Translations under genes and position numbers: made by a program
Shown here: positions 45,562-54,427 of the stretch, piece after piece
Layout of the letters: every line of letters begins with the position of its first letter
How positions within the stretch are numbered: position 1 is the stretch's first letter
Assembly (NCBI RefSeq): GCF_900104135.1
Contig: NZ_FNIV01000008.1
Span: 101,667-165,666, forward strand
Length of the DNA: 64,000 nucleotides
From: Halomonas shengliensis
GTDB lineage: Bacteria; Pseudomonadota; Gammaproteobacteria; Pseudomonadales; Halomonadaceae
Reading direction: 5' to 3'
The notes under the pieces: generated by a model
Told to the model about the DNA's origin: nothing
The model's database searches: none
The model's input: only the letters and a program-made list of their open reading frames with translations

Positions 45562-46752
45562 TCAGGCGCCCTGCCGGTCCGGGCGTCGCCGCCACAGCCA
45601 GACGGCGATGCCCAGGGTCACCCCCAGCACCAGCCAGGAACCGAGGGCGACGCCGGGCCAGCCGCCCAGTCCCCAGAAGGGCTCCAGCCAGAACACCCCG
45701 AGGCTCGCCCCGGTATAGTAGAACACCAGGTAGAGCGCCGAGGCGCTGCCCCGGGCCCGGCGGGCGTTGCGCCCCACCCAGCTCGAGGCCATGGAGTGGG
45801 CGACGAAGAAGCCGAAGGCGTTGATGGTGAGCCCGGCCAGGATCACCGGCAGGCGGTCGGACAGGGTCACCAGGGTGCCGGCCATCAGGATCAGGATCCC
45901 CATGACCATGCAGGCCGGTTGGGAAAGGTGGCGCACCAGGCGTCCGGAGAGCGACGAGCCCAGGGTGCCGCCCAGGTAGGTGAGGAAGATCAGCCCCAGC
46001 AGGGTGGCACCCAGCTCGAAGGGGGGCTCGGCCAGGCGGAAGGTAAGGTAGCTGTACTGGTTGATGAAGATCAGGAAGTTGAGCCCGCCGAGCAGGTAGG
46101 CGGCCAGCAGCGCCGGGGTGCGCAGATGCGCCGCCAGGTCGCCCAGGGCCCCGGCGAGCTCGAAGCGCCGTGGGGTGAAGCCCCGCGACGGCGGCAACAA
46201 CCGCCAGAACACCGCCACTCCCACCAGGGTGATGGCCCCCACCGCCAGGAAGCTCGCCGCGCTGCCACCGATCTCGGCCATGCCGCCCCCCACCACGCGC
46301 CCGCTGATCCCCCCCAGGGTGTTGGCGCCGATATACAGGCCCACGGCGGCCAACATGGCATCGGGCTCGAACTCGTCGCCCATCCAGGCGATGGCCACCG
46401 CCGGCAGGCCGCCCAGCACGAAGCCCTGCAGCGTGCGCAGCACCAGCAGGATCTCGAAGTTGGGCGCCAGGGCCAGGGCCAGCGAGAGCACACCGGCGGC
46501 GAGCAGGGTCAGGCGCATGATGCCGCCGCGCCCGATGGCATCGGAGAGCGGCCCGAACACCAGCAGCGAGGCCGCCAGCGCCAGGGTCGCCACCGACATC
46601 ACCAGGCCCACCACCAGGGTGGAGACGCCATAGGTTTCACGCAGGTCCGGCAGCAGCGGCTGGGGGGCGTAGAGGTTGAGGAACACCAGCAACGAGCCCA
46701 GGCTCAGCGCCAGGGTGGCTCGCCACCAGGCGGTGGTGCGCATGCGGATCAT
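45562..46752 (-). CDS. Major facilitator superfamily transporter (YnfM-like)
   Basis: 396 residues with about twelve hydrophobic helices. The loop after helix 2 is FGPLSDAIGRGGIMRLTLL, close to the MFS motif A G-x-x-x-D-x-x-G-R. The TM4 region has LRTLQGFVLGGLPAVAIAWMGDEF, which suggests drug:H+ antiporter-like YnfM/YdeE proteins, often annotated as arabinose- or drug-efflux permeases. No substrate can be assigned. The final codon touches msrA on the other strand, so transcription must end within one of the two genes or past them. Confidence 0.85.
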   Translation of the reverse strand: MIRMRTTAWWRATLALSLGSLLVFLNLYAPQPLLPDLRETYGVSTLVVGLVMSVATLALAASLLVFGPLSDAIGRGGIMRLTLLAAGVLSLALALAPNFEILLVLRTLQGFVLGGLPAVAIAWMGDEFEPDAMLAAVGLYIGANTLGGISGRVVGGGMAEIGGSAASFLAVGAITLVGVAVFWRLLPPSRGFTPRRFELAGALGDLAAHLRTPALLAAYLLGGLNFLIFINQYSYLTFRLAEPPFELGATLLGLIFLTYLGGTLGSSLSGRLVRHLSQPACMVMGILILMAGTLVTLSDRLPVILAGLTINAFGFFVAHSMASSWVGRNARRARGSASALYLVFYYTGASLGVFWLEPFWGLGGWPGVALGSWLVLGVTLGIAVWLWRRRPDRQGA

Positions 46753-46791
46753 CGCAGCCCTCGAGGTGGCCGGTCGGGACGGGTGGCGAGG

Positions 46792-47421
46792 TCAGGCATC
46801 GCCGCTGGCAAGCAGCCGCTGGGCCAGGCGGGTCGGCTCCAGGGTGCGCCTGGCCTGCCAGAAGTGGCGGCGCCAGTAGTGGTTGTCGAGCTCGGAGATC
46901 ATCACCCCGCGCGACGAGGAGGCGTGCAGGAAGCGCCCCTCGCCGAGGTAGATGCCGACATGGTCGTAGATCCCGGGCGGGCGAAAGAACACCAGGTCGC
47001 CGGGAGCGAGCTCGTCCCGCTCCACGACCCGTCCCTGGCGCACCTGCTCGCCGGTGGTGCGCGGCAGCGTGACGCGGAAGGTCTCGGCGAAGACGTTCTG
47101 CACCAGCGCCGAGCAGTCGACCCCGCCGAAGCCGCTTCCTCCCAGGCGGTAGGGAGTGCCGGCCCAGCGCTCGTGCTGGGCCAGCAGGGCCTGCCTGACC
47201 AGCGCCGGCGGGGGATTGTCGAGGCGGCGTGCCTCGAGGATGGGGTTGTCCACCGGGGACATCATGGGATCCCAGCCGCCGGGCAGGCCGGGGAGCTGCC
47301 GGGCGAAGTAGGGGGCATCGGCATCCCGGGAGGCCTGCTCCCGAGGCGTGGAAGCACAGCCGGCCAGCACCAGAAGCGACACGACAACCAGCAGGGCACG
47401 ACTCGCGTCGGTGACCACCAT
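46792..47421 (-). CDS. NlpC/P60-family lipoprotein peptidase
   Basis: 209 residues. The signal ends in VLAGC, giving a lipidated Cys22. The NlpC/P60 domain covers residues 80-190: Cys103 in GGVDCSALVQNVFAE, His154 in YDHVGIYLGEG and His166 in FLHASSSRGV form the cysteine-peptidase triad. LPRTTGEQVRQG and LAPGDLVFFRP are family motifs. These enzymes cut peptide stems of peptidoglycan (as in NlpC/Spr). The start ATG at 47421 is not preceded by a strong Shine-Dalgarno. The long ORF reading from the repeat into this region is in another frame and not coding. The MFS gene lies 39 bases downstream on the same strand. Confidence 0.92.
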   Translation of the reverse strand: MVVTDASRALLVVVSLLVLAGCASTPREQASRDADAPYFARQLPGLPGGWDPMMSPVDNPILEARRLDNPPPALVRQALLAQHERWAGTPYRLGGSGFGGVDCSALVQNVFAETFRVTLPRTTGEQVRQGRVVERDELAPGDLVFFRPPGIYDHVGIYLGEGRFLHASSSRGVMISELDNHYWRRHFWQARRTLEPTRLAQRLLASGDA

Positions 47422-47641
47422 TCAAGCGACCTCTTCCCTGAGCCGCGCCCGCCGGCATCGCTTTTCCGGGGCGGGGAGCATCGCTGTGGCAGTGGCGCCG
47501 GGGGCACCGGTAACACTGCCAGAACGGCCTGTCGGCGGCTCGCTGTGATCCCAGGCTCCCGACAGGTGGAGCCACATCTTCGCTGCGACGACTATAAACC
47601 AGCCCCGCGGGCCTGACGAGCCCGCGGGAGGATCGGCCAGT

Positions 47642-47881
47642 ACTATCGCAGATGGAAGTAACGCTCAAGGCTCTACCGGCGACAGGCCCCGGAGCGCCGG
47701 ACCGTCGATGGGGCGCTGTGAACCCATCCCTGGGCGCTACCGATGCCCTGCTTCGCTCTCGCGTCCTGCTCCGCTTGCAGGGCCGGTGCTGGCCATCCAT
47801 GGCCAGCCCGTTCGGAGCCATGCTCCTCACCCCTGGCATAGGACCCCCTCTTCGGCCTGGCCCCGGCGCCTTTCGCTATTG
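47642..47881 (-). repeat. Interspersed structured repeat, copy E (long form)
   Basis: The reverse complement of copy B's long form, with the same central arm of about 85 bases. Apical stem GCTGGCC/GGCCAGC closes ATGGAT. Hairpin 2 is CCC/GGG around AGGGAT, a double compensatory change relative to TAC/GTA in copy B. It lies in the 497-base gap between the NlpC/P60 and DUF1266 genes, co-directional with both. The remaining 47422-47641 region shows no ORF; it should contain the NlpC/P60 promoter. Confidence 0.87.
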
Positions 47882-47918
47882 CGGCATGGCTAACTTCGAT
47901 AGCCCTAGAAGGCCGGCG

Positions 47919-50384
47919 TCAGTGCAGCAGCCGGGCATCCCCCGGCAGGGTATCGATATGCAGCGGCGCCCAGTGGCGCGGGCGCGCGCCCGGGAACTCC
48001 AGGCTCGCCCAGGGCCCCGCCAGGGGCGGGGCGGCGGAGAGCCAGGCCACCAGCGCCTGGCGCAGGCCGGCCAGGAAGCTCTCGCGCTCCGGGGTCTCCC
48101 CCATGAAGAAGGAGAAGCCGGCGTAGAGCCCGCGGGCATAGGCCTCCCAGCCCGAGTAGTGGCGAGCGGCGAGGGCGTGGGCACGCTCCAGCACCCGCGC
48201 GAAGGCGGCGCTCTCCAGCCACCCCAGCTGGCGGGCGGCGATGGCCAGGTCCACCGCCTGGGCCAGGTCCCAGGCGGTGAGGTCGTTGTCGTTGCAGCCA
48301 TCCTCGTTGTCGCGCACCCGCTGCAGGCGCAGCAGGTGGGTGCGCTCCTCGTCGCTGCACTCGCCGCTCTCCAGGGTGGCGATCTCCGAGGCGAGGCGCG
48401 CGGTGTTCAGCGTGTAGGGGGCGTAGTTGATCTGGTACTCCTGGCGGTCGCCCGCCTCCAGCAGGTACTCCAGGAACTCGGCCAGCTCCTCGGCGGAGTG
48501 CAGGCCGTAGTGGCCGTCGATCCACTCGCGGATCGCCACCGCCTCGCGCTCGCTCTCGCGGTGCGGCAGGCTCCAGGGCGGGCTGTTGAGCGGCCCCACC
48601 AGCGCCAGCGCGGTGAACTGGGAGAGGCGCGGCCGTGGCCCGGGCTCTCGCCACTCGTCCTGGCGCCAGTCGAGCCAGTGGAACAGGCTGCCCGGGTCCT
48701 CCAGGTGCCAGGCGATCTCGCGGGTCAGCGGCGGCTGCCCCTCCTCCGGCAGCAGCGCATCCCAGCGCGACCACGCCTCCAGCAGGCGGCGGGCATCGGG
48801 ATAGAAGCGGCACAGCGAGCCGCGCAGCGCCTCCGCCAGCGCAGCGAGTTTCCCGGGATCGAAGGCCTCGCTGTCCAGCGCCATCTGCAGGTAGAAGGCG
48901 TACTTCTCGGCCATGTGGATGGTGGCCGCGTGACGGCTGGCCTGTCGCAGGCCGTCACGCACCGCCAGCGCCGCCGGCTCGGGGGCGCCGAAGGGGGTCT
49001 CGACGGGGGGCAGCGCGCCGTGGGCGGCGTCGGCGGCGAGCTGGTTGAGGTGGTGGGCCTGGGCCGGCAGCCAGTAGCGCACCAGCGCTTCCACGCCCTC
49101 GTCGGCGTGCAGCTCCAGGGTCTCCTCGAGGTAGCGCCGGGCGTCCTCGCGGCGCGCCGGCTCCACCGTTACCGCCGGCCCCTGGCGCGCGGCGAGTTCC
49201 GGTTCCCGGACGCTGGCCAGCGCCAGCACCCAGTGGCGCGGGTCGGCGCGCCAGGCGCGGATGGCCTCGCGGGCCGGCGCCAGCTCGGTCTCCTCCACCA
49301 GCCCCTGCAGCGGCGTGCGCCAGGGGCTCACCGGGGACTGCAGCAGCAGGCGCCAGTCGGCCTCGAAGGCCGCCAGCCGGTTGCGCCCCTCGAAGAGGCT
49401 GCGGCCCCGCTGGTAGGCCCGGGCCAGCGCCGACCAGTCGCTGTAGCGGTGCTGCACCAGGTCGGCGGCGTGCAGGGCGAAGGCCTCGGCCTCCTCGGCC
49501 GCGAGCCAGCCCAGGCAGGCGCCGGCCCAGGCCAGGTCGACCAGGCGCAACCAGTCCCAGGCCGCCCACTCCAGCGGCTCGCCCTGCGCCAGGAAGGCCA
49601 GCAGGGTGCGGCCATAGCGGCGCTCGTCCCCCTCCAGCCCCTCGCACCAGGCGACGGCGGCGTCGTGGTCCAGGCCCAGCAGGCGGGTAGCATCGAGGTC
49701 CCAGCCCTGGCGATCGCCCTGGGCGGCAAGCCACAGCAGGGTCCGCAGCAGGTCGTCGCGGTCGCGCACCTGCCAGGACTCATCGAGCCACTCGCGAAGG
49801 CCTGCCCAGTCCTGCTCACCCGCAGGCAGCGCCAGCACCGGAGCGAAGCCGGCCCGCAACCGCCAGGCCCGGGCGCCGCCAGCCTCGGGCCACGGCGGCT
49901 CGGGGCGGTCATGCACCGCCAGCCACTCCCCCAGGCGCTCCCAGGTGACGCCATCGCCCTCGTGCTCCAGCACCGAGAGCGCCTGGCAGGCCTCCAGGAA
50001 GCCGTCGTCGCCATGGACCCAGCCCTCGGCGCTGCGGGCATGGCGCAGCGACTCCAGCCAGGCGTCCAGGTCGCGGTGGTGGGCGGCGATCTCGCCGGCC
50101 AGCCAGTGCCCCCAGGCGCGCGCCTGTTCCAGGGTCAGCCAGCCGGCGGCGCCGGCCAGGGCGGTCAGCTCCAGCGCCCCCAGCAGGCGGGCCGGGTCGG
50201 CCCCCGCGCCACCCTCGCCCAGAGCCTCCAGCAGCCGCCAGCCCAGCTCCCCACGATCGGGTACCGCCAGGGCCACGAGGCGGTCGCGGGCCTCCTGCGG
50301 CTCCACGCCGAGCGGGTCGGGGTCGAAGGCCCAGTCGCAGAGTACCAGCTGCTGGGCCCACCAGGCGTTGAGGGGATCGATCAA
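47919..50384 (-). CDS. Large DUF1266-like protein
   Basis: About 821 residues, mostly helical and acidic, with no signal peptide. Three segments follow the DUF1266 pattern of an alanine-rich helix, an aromatic W-[ED]-x-[FY] block and a Tyr/Gly turn: around LNAWWAQQLVLCDWAF at the start, the middle AWDWLRLVDLAWAGACLGWLAAEEAEA...YSDWSALARAYQRGRSLFEG, and near the C-terminus TAWDLAQAVDLAIAARQLGWLE...YSGWEAYARGLYAGFSFFMG. Function unknown; E. coli YbeU/YbeR carry such domains. The ORF extends 54 codons upstream, but those residues are Arg-rich and non-family-like; TTG at 50384 with GAGG six bases upstream is the likely start. Confidence 0.75.
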   Translation of the reverse strand: MIDPLNAWWAQQLVLCDWAFDPDPLGVEPQEARDRLVALAVPDRGELGWRLLEALGEGGAGADPARLLGALELTALAGAAGWLTLEQARAWGHWLAGEIAAHHRDLDAWLESLRHARSAEGWVHGDDGFLEACQALSVLEHEGDGVTWERLGEWLAVHDRPEPPWPEAGGARAWRLRAGFAPVLALPAGEQDWAGLREWLDESWQVRDRDDLLRTLLWLAAQGDRQGWDLDATRLLGLDHDAAVAWCEGLEGDERRYGRTLLAFLAQGEPLEWAAWDWLRLVDLAWAGACLGWLAAEEAEAFALHAADLVQHRYSDWSALARAYQRGRSLFEGRNRLAAFEADWRLLLQSPVSPWRTPLQGLVEETELAPAREAIRAWRADPRHWVLALASVREPELAARQGPAVTVEPARREDARRYLEETLELHADEGVEALVRYWLPAQAHHLNQLAADAAHGALPPVETPFGAPEPAALAVRDGLRQASRHAATIHMAEKYAFYLQMALDSEAFDPGKLAALAEALRGSLCRFYPDARRLLEAWSRWDALLPEEGQPPLTREIAWHLEDPGSLFHWLDWRQDEWREPGPRPRLSQFTALALVGPLNSPPWSLPHRESEREAVAIREWIDGHYGLHSAEELAEFLEYLLEAGDRQEYQINYAPYTLNTARLASEIATLESGECSDEERTHLLRLQRVRDNEDGCNDNDLTAWDLAQAVDLAIAARQLGWLESAAFARVLERAHALAARHYSGWEAYARGLYAGFSFFMGETPERESFLAGLRQALVAWLSAAPPLAGPWASLEFPGARPRHWAPLHIDTLPGDARLLH

Positions 50385-50585
50385 GGCGCACCTCGCGTTC
50401 GCGTCGCAGGAAGCCGCGGCAGGCGGCGGTTTTTCGGCGCCATAGTGTAGCCGAAAGCGGCGCTCGCGCCGATGGGCAGGGCCACCTTTCCTGGCTCGCC
50501 TTGACGGGCATCGGAGAGGCTTGGCGAGTCGTTTTAAATAATGCACACTGCGTCAAATATGCCAATAAAATCCCCGGAGGACCCC

Positions 50586-52031
50586 ATGGCCGAGCTGCCC
50601 GATATCCTGATCCCCAAGGCCTTCATCGCCGGCGAATGGCGCGACGGCGAGACGCGCTTCGCCGTCACCGACCCCGCCAGCGGCGAGGTGCTGGCCGAGG
50701 TGCCCGACCTCGACGCCGCGGCCACCCGCGATGCCGTGGCCGCCGCCGAGGCCGCCTGGCCGGCATGGAAGAAACGCACCGCCAAGGAGCGCGCCACCCT
50801 GCTGCGCGCCTGGTACGACACCCTCATGGCCCACCAGGAAGATCTCGCCCGGCTGATGACCCTCGAACAGGGCAAGCCGCTCGCCGAGGCCCGCGGCGAG
50901 GTGGCCTACGGCGCCTCCTTCGTGGAGTTCTACGCCGAGGAGGCCAAGCGCATGGCCGGCGAGACCCTGCCCAGCCACGGGGTCGACAAGCGCATCCTGG
51001 TGTTCCGCGAGCCGATCGGGGTGGTGGCGGCCATCACCCCCTGGAACTTCCCGCTGGCGATGATCACCCGCAAGTGCGCCCCGGCGCTGGCCGCCGGCTG
51101 CCCGGTGGTGATCAAGCCCGCCGAAGCCACGCCGCTGACCGCCCTGGCGGTAGCGCGCCTGGCCGAGCTGGCCGGCTTCCCCGCCGGTGTGATCAACGTG
51201 GTCACCGCCAGCCGCCCGGCCGAGGTCGGCGAGGTGCTGACCAGCGACCCGCGGGTGCGCAAGATCTCCTTCACCGGCTCCACCCCGGTGGGCAAGCGGC
51301 TGCTGGCCCAGTGCGCCGGCACCGTCAAGAAGGCCTCCATGGAGCTGGGCGGCAACGCCCCCTTCATCGTCTTCGACGATGCCGACCTGGATGCCGCCGT
51401 GGAGGGCGCGATCGCCTCCAAGTACCGCAACTCCGGGCAGACCTGCGTGTGCACCAACCGCCTGCTGGTGCAGGCCGGCATCTACGATGCCTTCGTCGAG
51501 AAGCTGGCCGCCCGGGTCGCCGAGCTGCGGGTGGGCAGCGGCCTCGAGGAGGGGGTGGTCCAGGGCCCGCTGATCAATGCCGCCGCGGTGGAGAAGGTCG
51601 AGGCGCACATCGCCGACGCTCTGGCCAAGGGCGGCCGCCTGGTCACCGGCGGCAAGGCCCACGCCCTGGGTGGCACCTTCTTCGAACCCACGGTGATCGC
51701 CGATGTCAGCGAGGAGATGCGGGTCGCCCGCGAGGAGACCTTCGGCCCGCTGGCACCGGTGTTCCGCTTCGAGACCGAGGAGCAGGCCATCGCCATGGCC
51801 AACGCCACCGAGTTCGGTCTCGCCGCCTACTTCTATGCCCGCGACTACCGCCGCATCTGGCATGTGATGGAGGGGCTGGAGTATGGCATGGTGGCGGTGA
51901 ACGAAGGGATCCTCTCCACCGAACTGGCCCCCTTCGGCGGCGTCAAGGAGTCAGGCCTCGGGCGCGAGGGTTCCCACCACGGCCTGGATGAATTCACTGA
52001 ACTAAAATACGTGTGTGTCGGCGGCCTGTGA
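50586..52031 (+). CDS. gabD: NAD(P)-dependent succinate-semialdehyde dehydrogenase
   Basis: 481 residues, aldehyde dehydrogenase family. It oxidises succinate semialdehyde to succinate in GABA use. Catalytic Cys287 is in NSGQTCVCTNR, with Cys289 two residues on as in GabD, and Glu253 is in MELGGNAPFIVF. ITPWNFPLAMITRKCAPALAAGCPVVIKPAE and GLGREGSHHGLDEFTELKYVC are strong GabD features. The ATG at 50586 has GGAGG five bases upstream; 15 upstream codons are dropped. gabT follows after 31 bases. The leader has an AT-rich TTTAAATAAT near 50533 that may be part of the promoter. Confidence 0.95.
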   Translation: MAELPDILIPKAFIAGEWRDGETRFAVTDPASGEVLAEVPDLDAAATRDAVAAAEAAWPAWKKRTAKERATLLRAWYDTLMAHQEDLARLMTLEQGKPLAEARGEVAYGASFVEFYAEEAKRMAGETLPSHGVDKRILVFREPIGVVAAITPWNFPLAMITRKCAPALAAGCPVVIKPAEATPLTALAVARLAELAGFPAGVINVVTASRPAEVGEVLTSDPRVRKISFTGSTPVGKRLLAQCAGTVKKASMELGGNAPFIVFDDADLDAAVEGAIASKYRNSGQTCVCTNRLLVQAGIYDAFVEKLAARVAELRVGSGLEEGVVQGPLINAAAVEKVEAHIADALAKGGRLVTGGKAHALGGTFFEPTVIADVSEEMRVAREETFGPLAPVFRFETEEQAIAMANATEFGLAAYFYARDYRRIWHVMEGLEYGMVAVNEGILSTELAPFGGVKESGLGREGSHHGLDEFTELKYVCVGGL

Positions 52032-52062
52032 GCGACCGCCACCCAACCACCCAGGAGGCAAC

Positions 52063-53355
52063 ATGACCAACGCTGAACTCAACGACCTCAAGAAGCGCTA
52101 TGTCGCCAACGGCGCCGCCAGCCCGGCGACCCAGTTCGCCGACCGTGCCGAGAACGCCCTGATCTGGGACGCCGACGGCAACCGCATCATCGACTTCGCC
52201 GGCGGCATCGGCGTGCTCAACATCGGCCACCGCCATCCCAAGGTGGTCGAGGCGGTCAAGGCGCAGCTCGACCGCGTGATGCACACCTGCCAGACCGTGA
52301 TGCCCTACGAGGGCTACGTGAAGGTGGCCGAGCAGCTCAGCCAGGTCACCCCGGTGCGTGGCCACGCCAAGGTGATGCTGGCCAACTCCGGTGCCGAGGC
52401 GCTGGAGAACGCGGTCAAGATCGCCCGCGCCGCCACCGGCAAGAACAACGTGATCTGCTTCGACGGCGGCTACCACGGCCGCACCTTCATGACCATGGCC
52501 ATGAACGGCAAGGTCGCCCCCTATGCCGCCGACTTCGGCTCCATGCCCGGCAACGTCTTCCGTGCTCCCTACCCGGTGCCCTACCACGGGGTCAGCGAGG
52601 ATGAGGCGATCCGCGGCCTGAAGATGGCGCTCAAGACCGACGCCAACCCACGCGACACCGCGGCCATTGTGCTCGAGCCGGTGCTCGGCGAGGGCGGCTT
52701 CTACCCGGCGCCGGCCAGCTTCCTCAAGGCGATCCGCGAGATCTGCGACGAGCACGGCATGCTGATGATCATCGACGAGGTGCAGTCCGGCTTCGGCCGC
52801 ACCGGCAAGATGTTCGCCATCGAGCACAGCGGCGTCGAGCCCGACATCATCACCATGGCCAAGAGCATGGCCGACGGCATGCCGATCTCCGCCGTGGTGG
52901 GCACCGACGTGCACATGGACGCCTCCGGCCCCAACTCCCTGGGCGGCACCTACACCGGCAGCCCGGTCTCCTGCGCCGCGGTGCTGGCGGTGCTGGACGT
53001 CTTCAAGGAGGAAGCCATCCTCGAGAAGAGCCAGGCGCTGGGCGAGAAGCTCGGCAAGCGCTTCGAGAAATGGCAGCAGCAGTTCGACTGTGTCGACAAC
53101 GGCCGCCACATGGGTGCCATGGCCGCGGTGGACATCGTCTCCGACAAGGCCAAGCACACCCCGGATGCCGACCTGGCGGCGGCGCTGTGCAAGCGCGCCC
53201 GCGAGAAGGGACTGATCCTGCTCTCCTGCGGCCTCTACGGCAACACCATCCGCTTCCTGATGCCCGTCACCATCGAGGACGAGGTGCTGGAAGAGGGACT
53301 GGCCATCGTCGAGGAGTCCCTCAAGGAGCTGGTGGGTCAGCCCGCCACCGCCTGA
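52063..53355 (+). CDS. gabT: 4-aminobutyrate aminotransferase
   Basis: 430 residues, class III PLP aminotransferase. It transfers the amino group of GABA to 2-oxoglutarate and gives succinate semialdehyde for GabD. The PLP lysine is Lys267 in ITMAKSMADGMPISAV. Other motifs are FAGGIGVLNIGHRHP, ANSGAEALENAVKIARAATGK, CFDGGYHGRTFMTMAM, and LMIIDEVQSGFGRTGKMFA. The start at 52063 has AGGAGG upstream. Together with gabD it forms a GABA-to-succinate operon; 2-oxoglutarate/glutamate also connect it to GdhB and AlaA here. No permease or GabR-like regulator is adjacent. Confidence 0.95.
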   Translation: MTNAELNDLKKRYVANGAASPATQFADRAENALIWDADGNRIIDFAGGIGVLNIGHRHPKVVEAVKAQLDRVMHTCQTVMPYEGYVKVAEQLSQVTPVRGHAKVMLANSGAEALENAVKIARAATGKNNVICFDGGYHGRTFMTMAMNGKVAPYAADFGSMPGNVFRAPYPVPYHGVSEDEAIRGLKMALKTDANPRDTAAIVLEPVLGEGGFYPAPASFLKAIREICDEHGMLMIIDEVQSGFGRTGKMFAIEHSGVEPDIITMAKSMADGMPISAVVGTDVHMDASGPNSLGGTYTGSPVSCAAVLAVLDVFKEEAILEKSQALGEKLGKRFEKWQQQFDCVDNGRHMGAMAAVDIVSDKAKHTPDADLAAALCKRAREKGLILLSCGLYGNTIRFLMPVTIEDEVLEEGLAIVEESLKELVGQPATA

Positions 53356-53377
53356 TCCCGGCGACCTCACCCGACCT

Positions 53378-53404
53378 CACCGCCCGGCCATGTGCCGGGC
53401 GGTG
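53378..53404 (+). terminator. Hairpin after gabT
   Basis: CACCGCCCGGC pairs perfectly with GCCGGGCGGTG around five bases, 22 bases after the stop. No T-run follows. Confidence 0.7.
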
Positions 53405-53447
53405 CTCGTTGGGCCCGGCGAATCCAGTCACGTCACTCGAGGCTAAT

Positions 53448-53560
53448 CCGGCGACAGGCCCCGGAGCGCCGGACCGTCGGGGAGGCGCTGTGAACCCATC
53501 CCTGGGCGCTACCAATGCCATCCATGGCATAGGACCTCCCCTTCGGCCTGTCCCCGGCGC
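53448..53560 (-). repeat. Interspersed structured repeat, copy F (short form, reversed)
   Basis: On the minus strand: outer arms near CCGGGGACAGG/CCTGTCGCCGG, inner stem GGGGAGG/CCTCCCC (GAGGAGG/CCTCCTC in copy A), hairpin 1 TGCC/GGCA around ATGGAT, hairpin 2 CCC/GGG around AGGGAT. It shares with B and E an extra GGTCCGGCGCTCC in the 3' arm. It is the only copy antisense to both neighbours (gabT and the orphan gene). Confidence 0.86.
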
Positions 53561-53637
53561 CTCTCACTTGGGAACGAGACTCTTGCCAGACCACCGCCCA
53601 GCCCGGAAGATAGCGGCGTCCACCGCGAGGCCATAGC

Positions 53638-54234
53638 GTGATACTTAGAACTCTCTCCCTGCTGCGCTCCCTCCAGGGCGCCCGCGACACCGCCGACGAG
53701 GCCCGTGGCCGAGTGCAGCAGGCCAGCGACTACCGCTGGCTGCGCGACCAGCTGCGCCACGGCGCGGTGGTCGACGAGGCGGCACGCCTCGCCGACGGCA
53801 CCCCGGCGCTGGCCATCGCCCTCGCCTACCCGGCCACCGCCGGGCGACTGGCCGGCGGCCGCTGGCCCGAGGATCCGGAAGCCCGCGAGCGCTGCCACGT
53901 GGCCGGCAGCCACGCCTGCCGCGCCGCCGGGGCGCCGGCCTACCGCACCCTGGAGAGCCTCTCCCGAGGCGTTGCGGAAGGCGCCATCGCCGTGCTGCGC
54001 GACGCCGCCCGCTTCCAGTACCTGCTGGAGCGCGATGCCCTCGAGCTCGCCTGGCGGCGCCCGCAGCGCCTGCCGGCCGGCCTCGCCGCCGCCCTGCCCG
54101 AGACCTCCGGCGCCAGCGGCTGGTTCCTGCTCACCCTGCGCGTCCCCGGCACCCAGCCGCCGCCACGTCTCGGCGGCACCTGGCTCGACGAACGCCTCGA
54201 CCGCTACCGTCGCATCCTGCCCCGCTCCGGCTGA
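53638..54234 (+). CDS. Hypothetical protein (orphan)
   Basis: 198 residues with a GTG start at 53638. It is Ala/Arg/Leu-rich and helical with no signal peptide or membrane segment. Recognisable stretches are YRWLRDQLRHGAVVDEAARLADGTPALAIALAYPA near residues 30-65 and WFLLTLRVPGTQPPPRLGG near the C-terminus. I do not recognise a family, though similarly annotated DUF proteins may exist in Halomonas. No clear Shine-Dalgarno precedes the GTG, so the start is uncertain. Codon use matches its neighbours. It sits just after repeat copy F and before sorA. Confidence 0.55.
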   Translation: MILRTLSLLRSLQGARDTADEARGRVQQASDYRWLRDQLRHGAVVDEAARLADGTPALAIALAYPATAGRLAGGRWPEDPEARERCHVAGSHACRAAGAPAYRTLESLSRGVAEGAIAVLRDAARFQYLLERDALELAWRRPQRLPAGLAAALPETSGASGWFLLTLRVPGTQPPPRLGGTWLDERLDRYRRILPRSG

Positions 54235-54427
54235 GCGGGCACCCCGCCACGCCCTCGCCCTGCCGTTCGCGGCACGCCCCCAGCGCCGCGTCGCGCATGC
54301 GGCAAATCGCCGACACCCTGCTACGCTGGAATAACGTAAGACGCGAGTGACGGACGACTCCGGCCACACAATCACAACAACGGCTCGGTGCCAGGGAAGC
54401 CGGTGCCTGCCCGCCAGGAGCAGTGCC

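Noticed and set aside
46637..47839. A 400-codon minus-strand frame starting inside repeat copy E and running over the NlpC/P60 gene
   Set aside because: It reads the repeat peptide and then an off-frame version of the lipoprotein gene. The NlpC/P60 frame has the catalytic triad and a lipobox.
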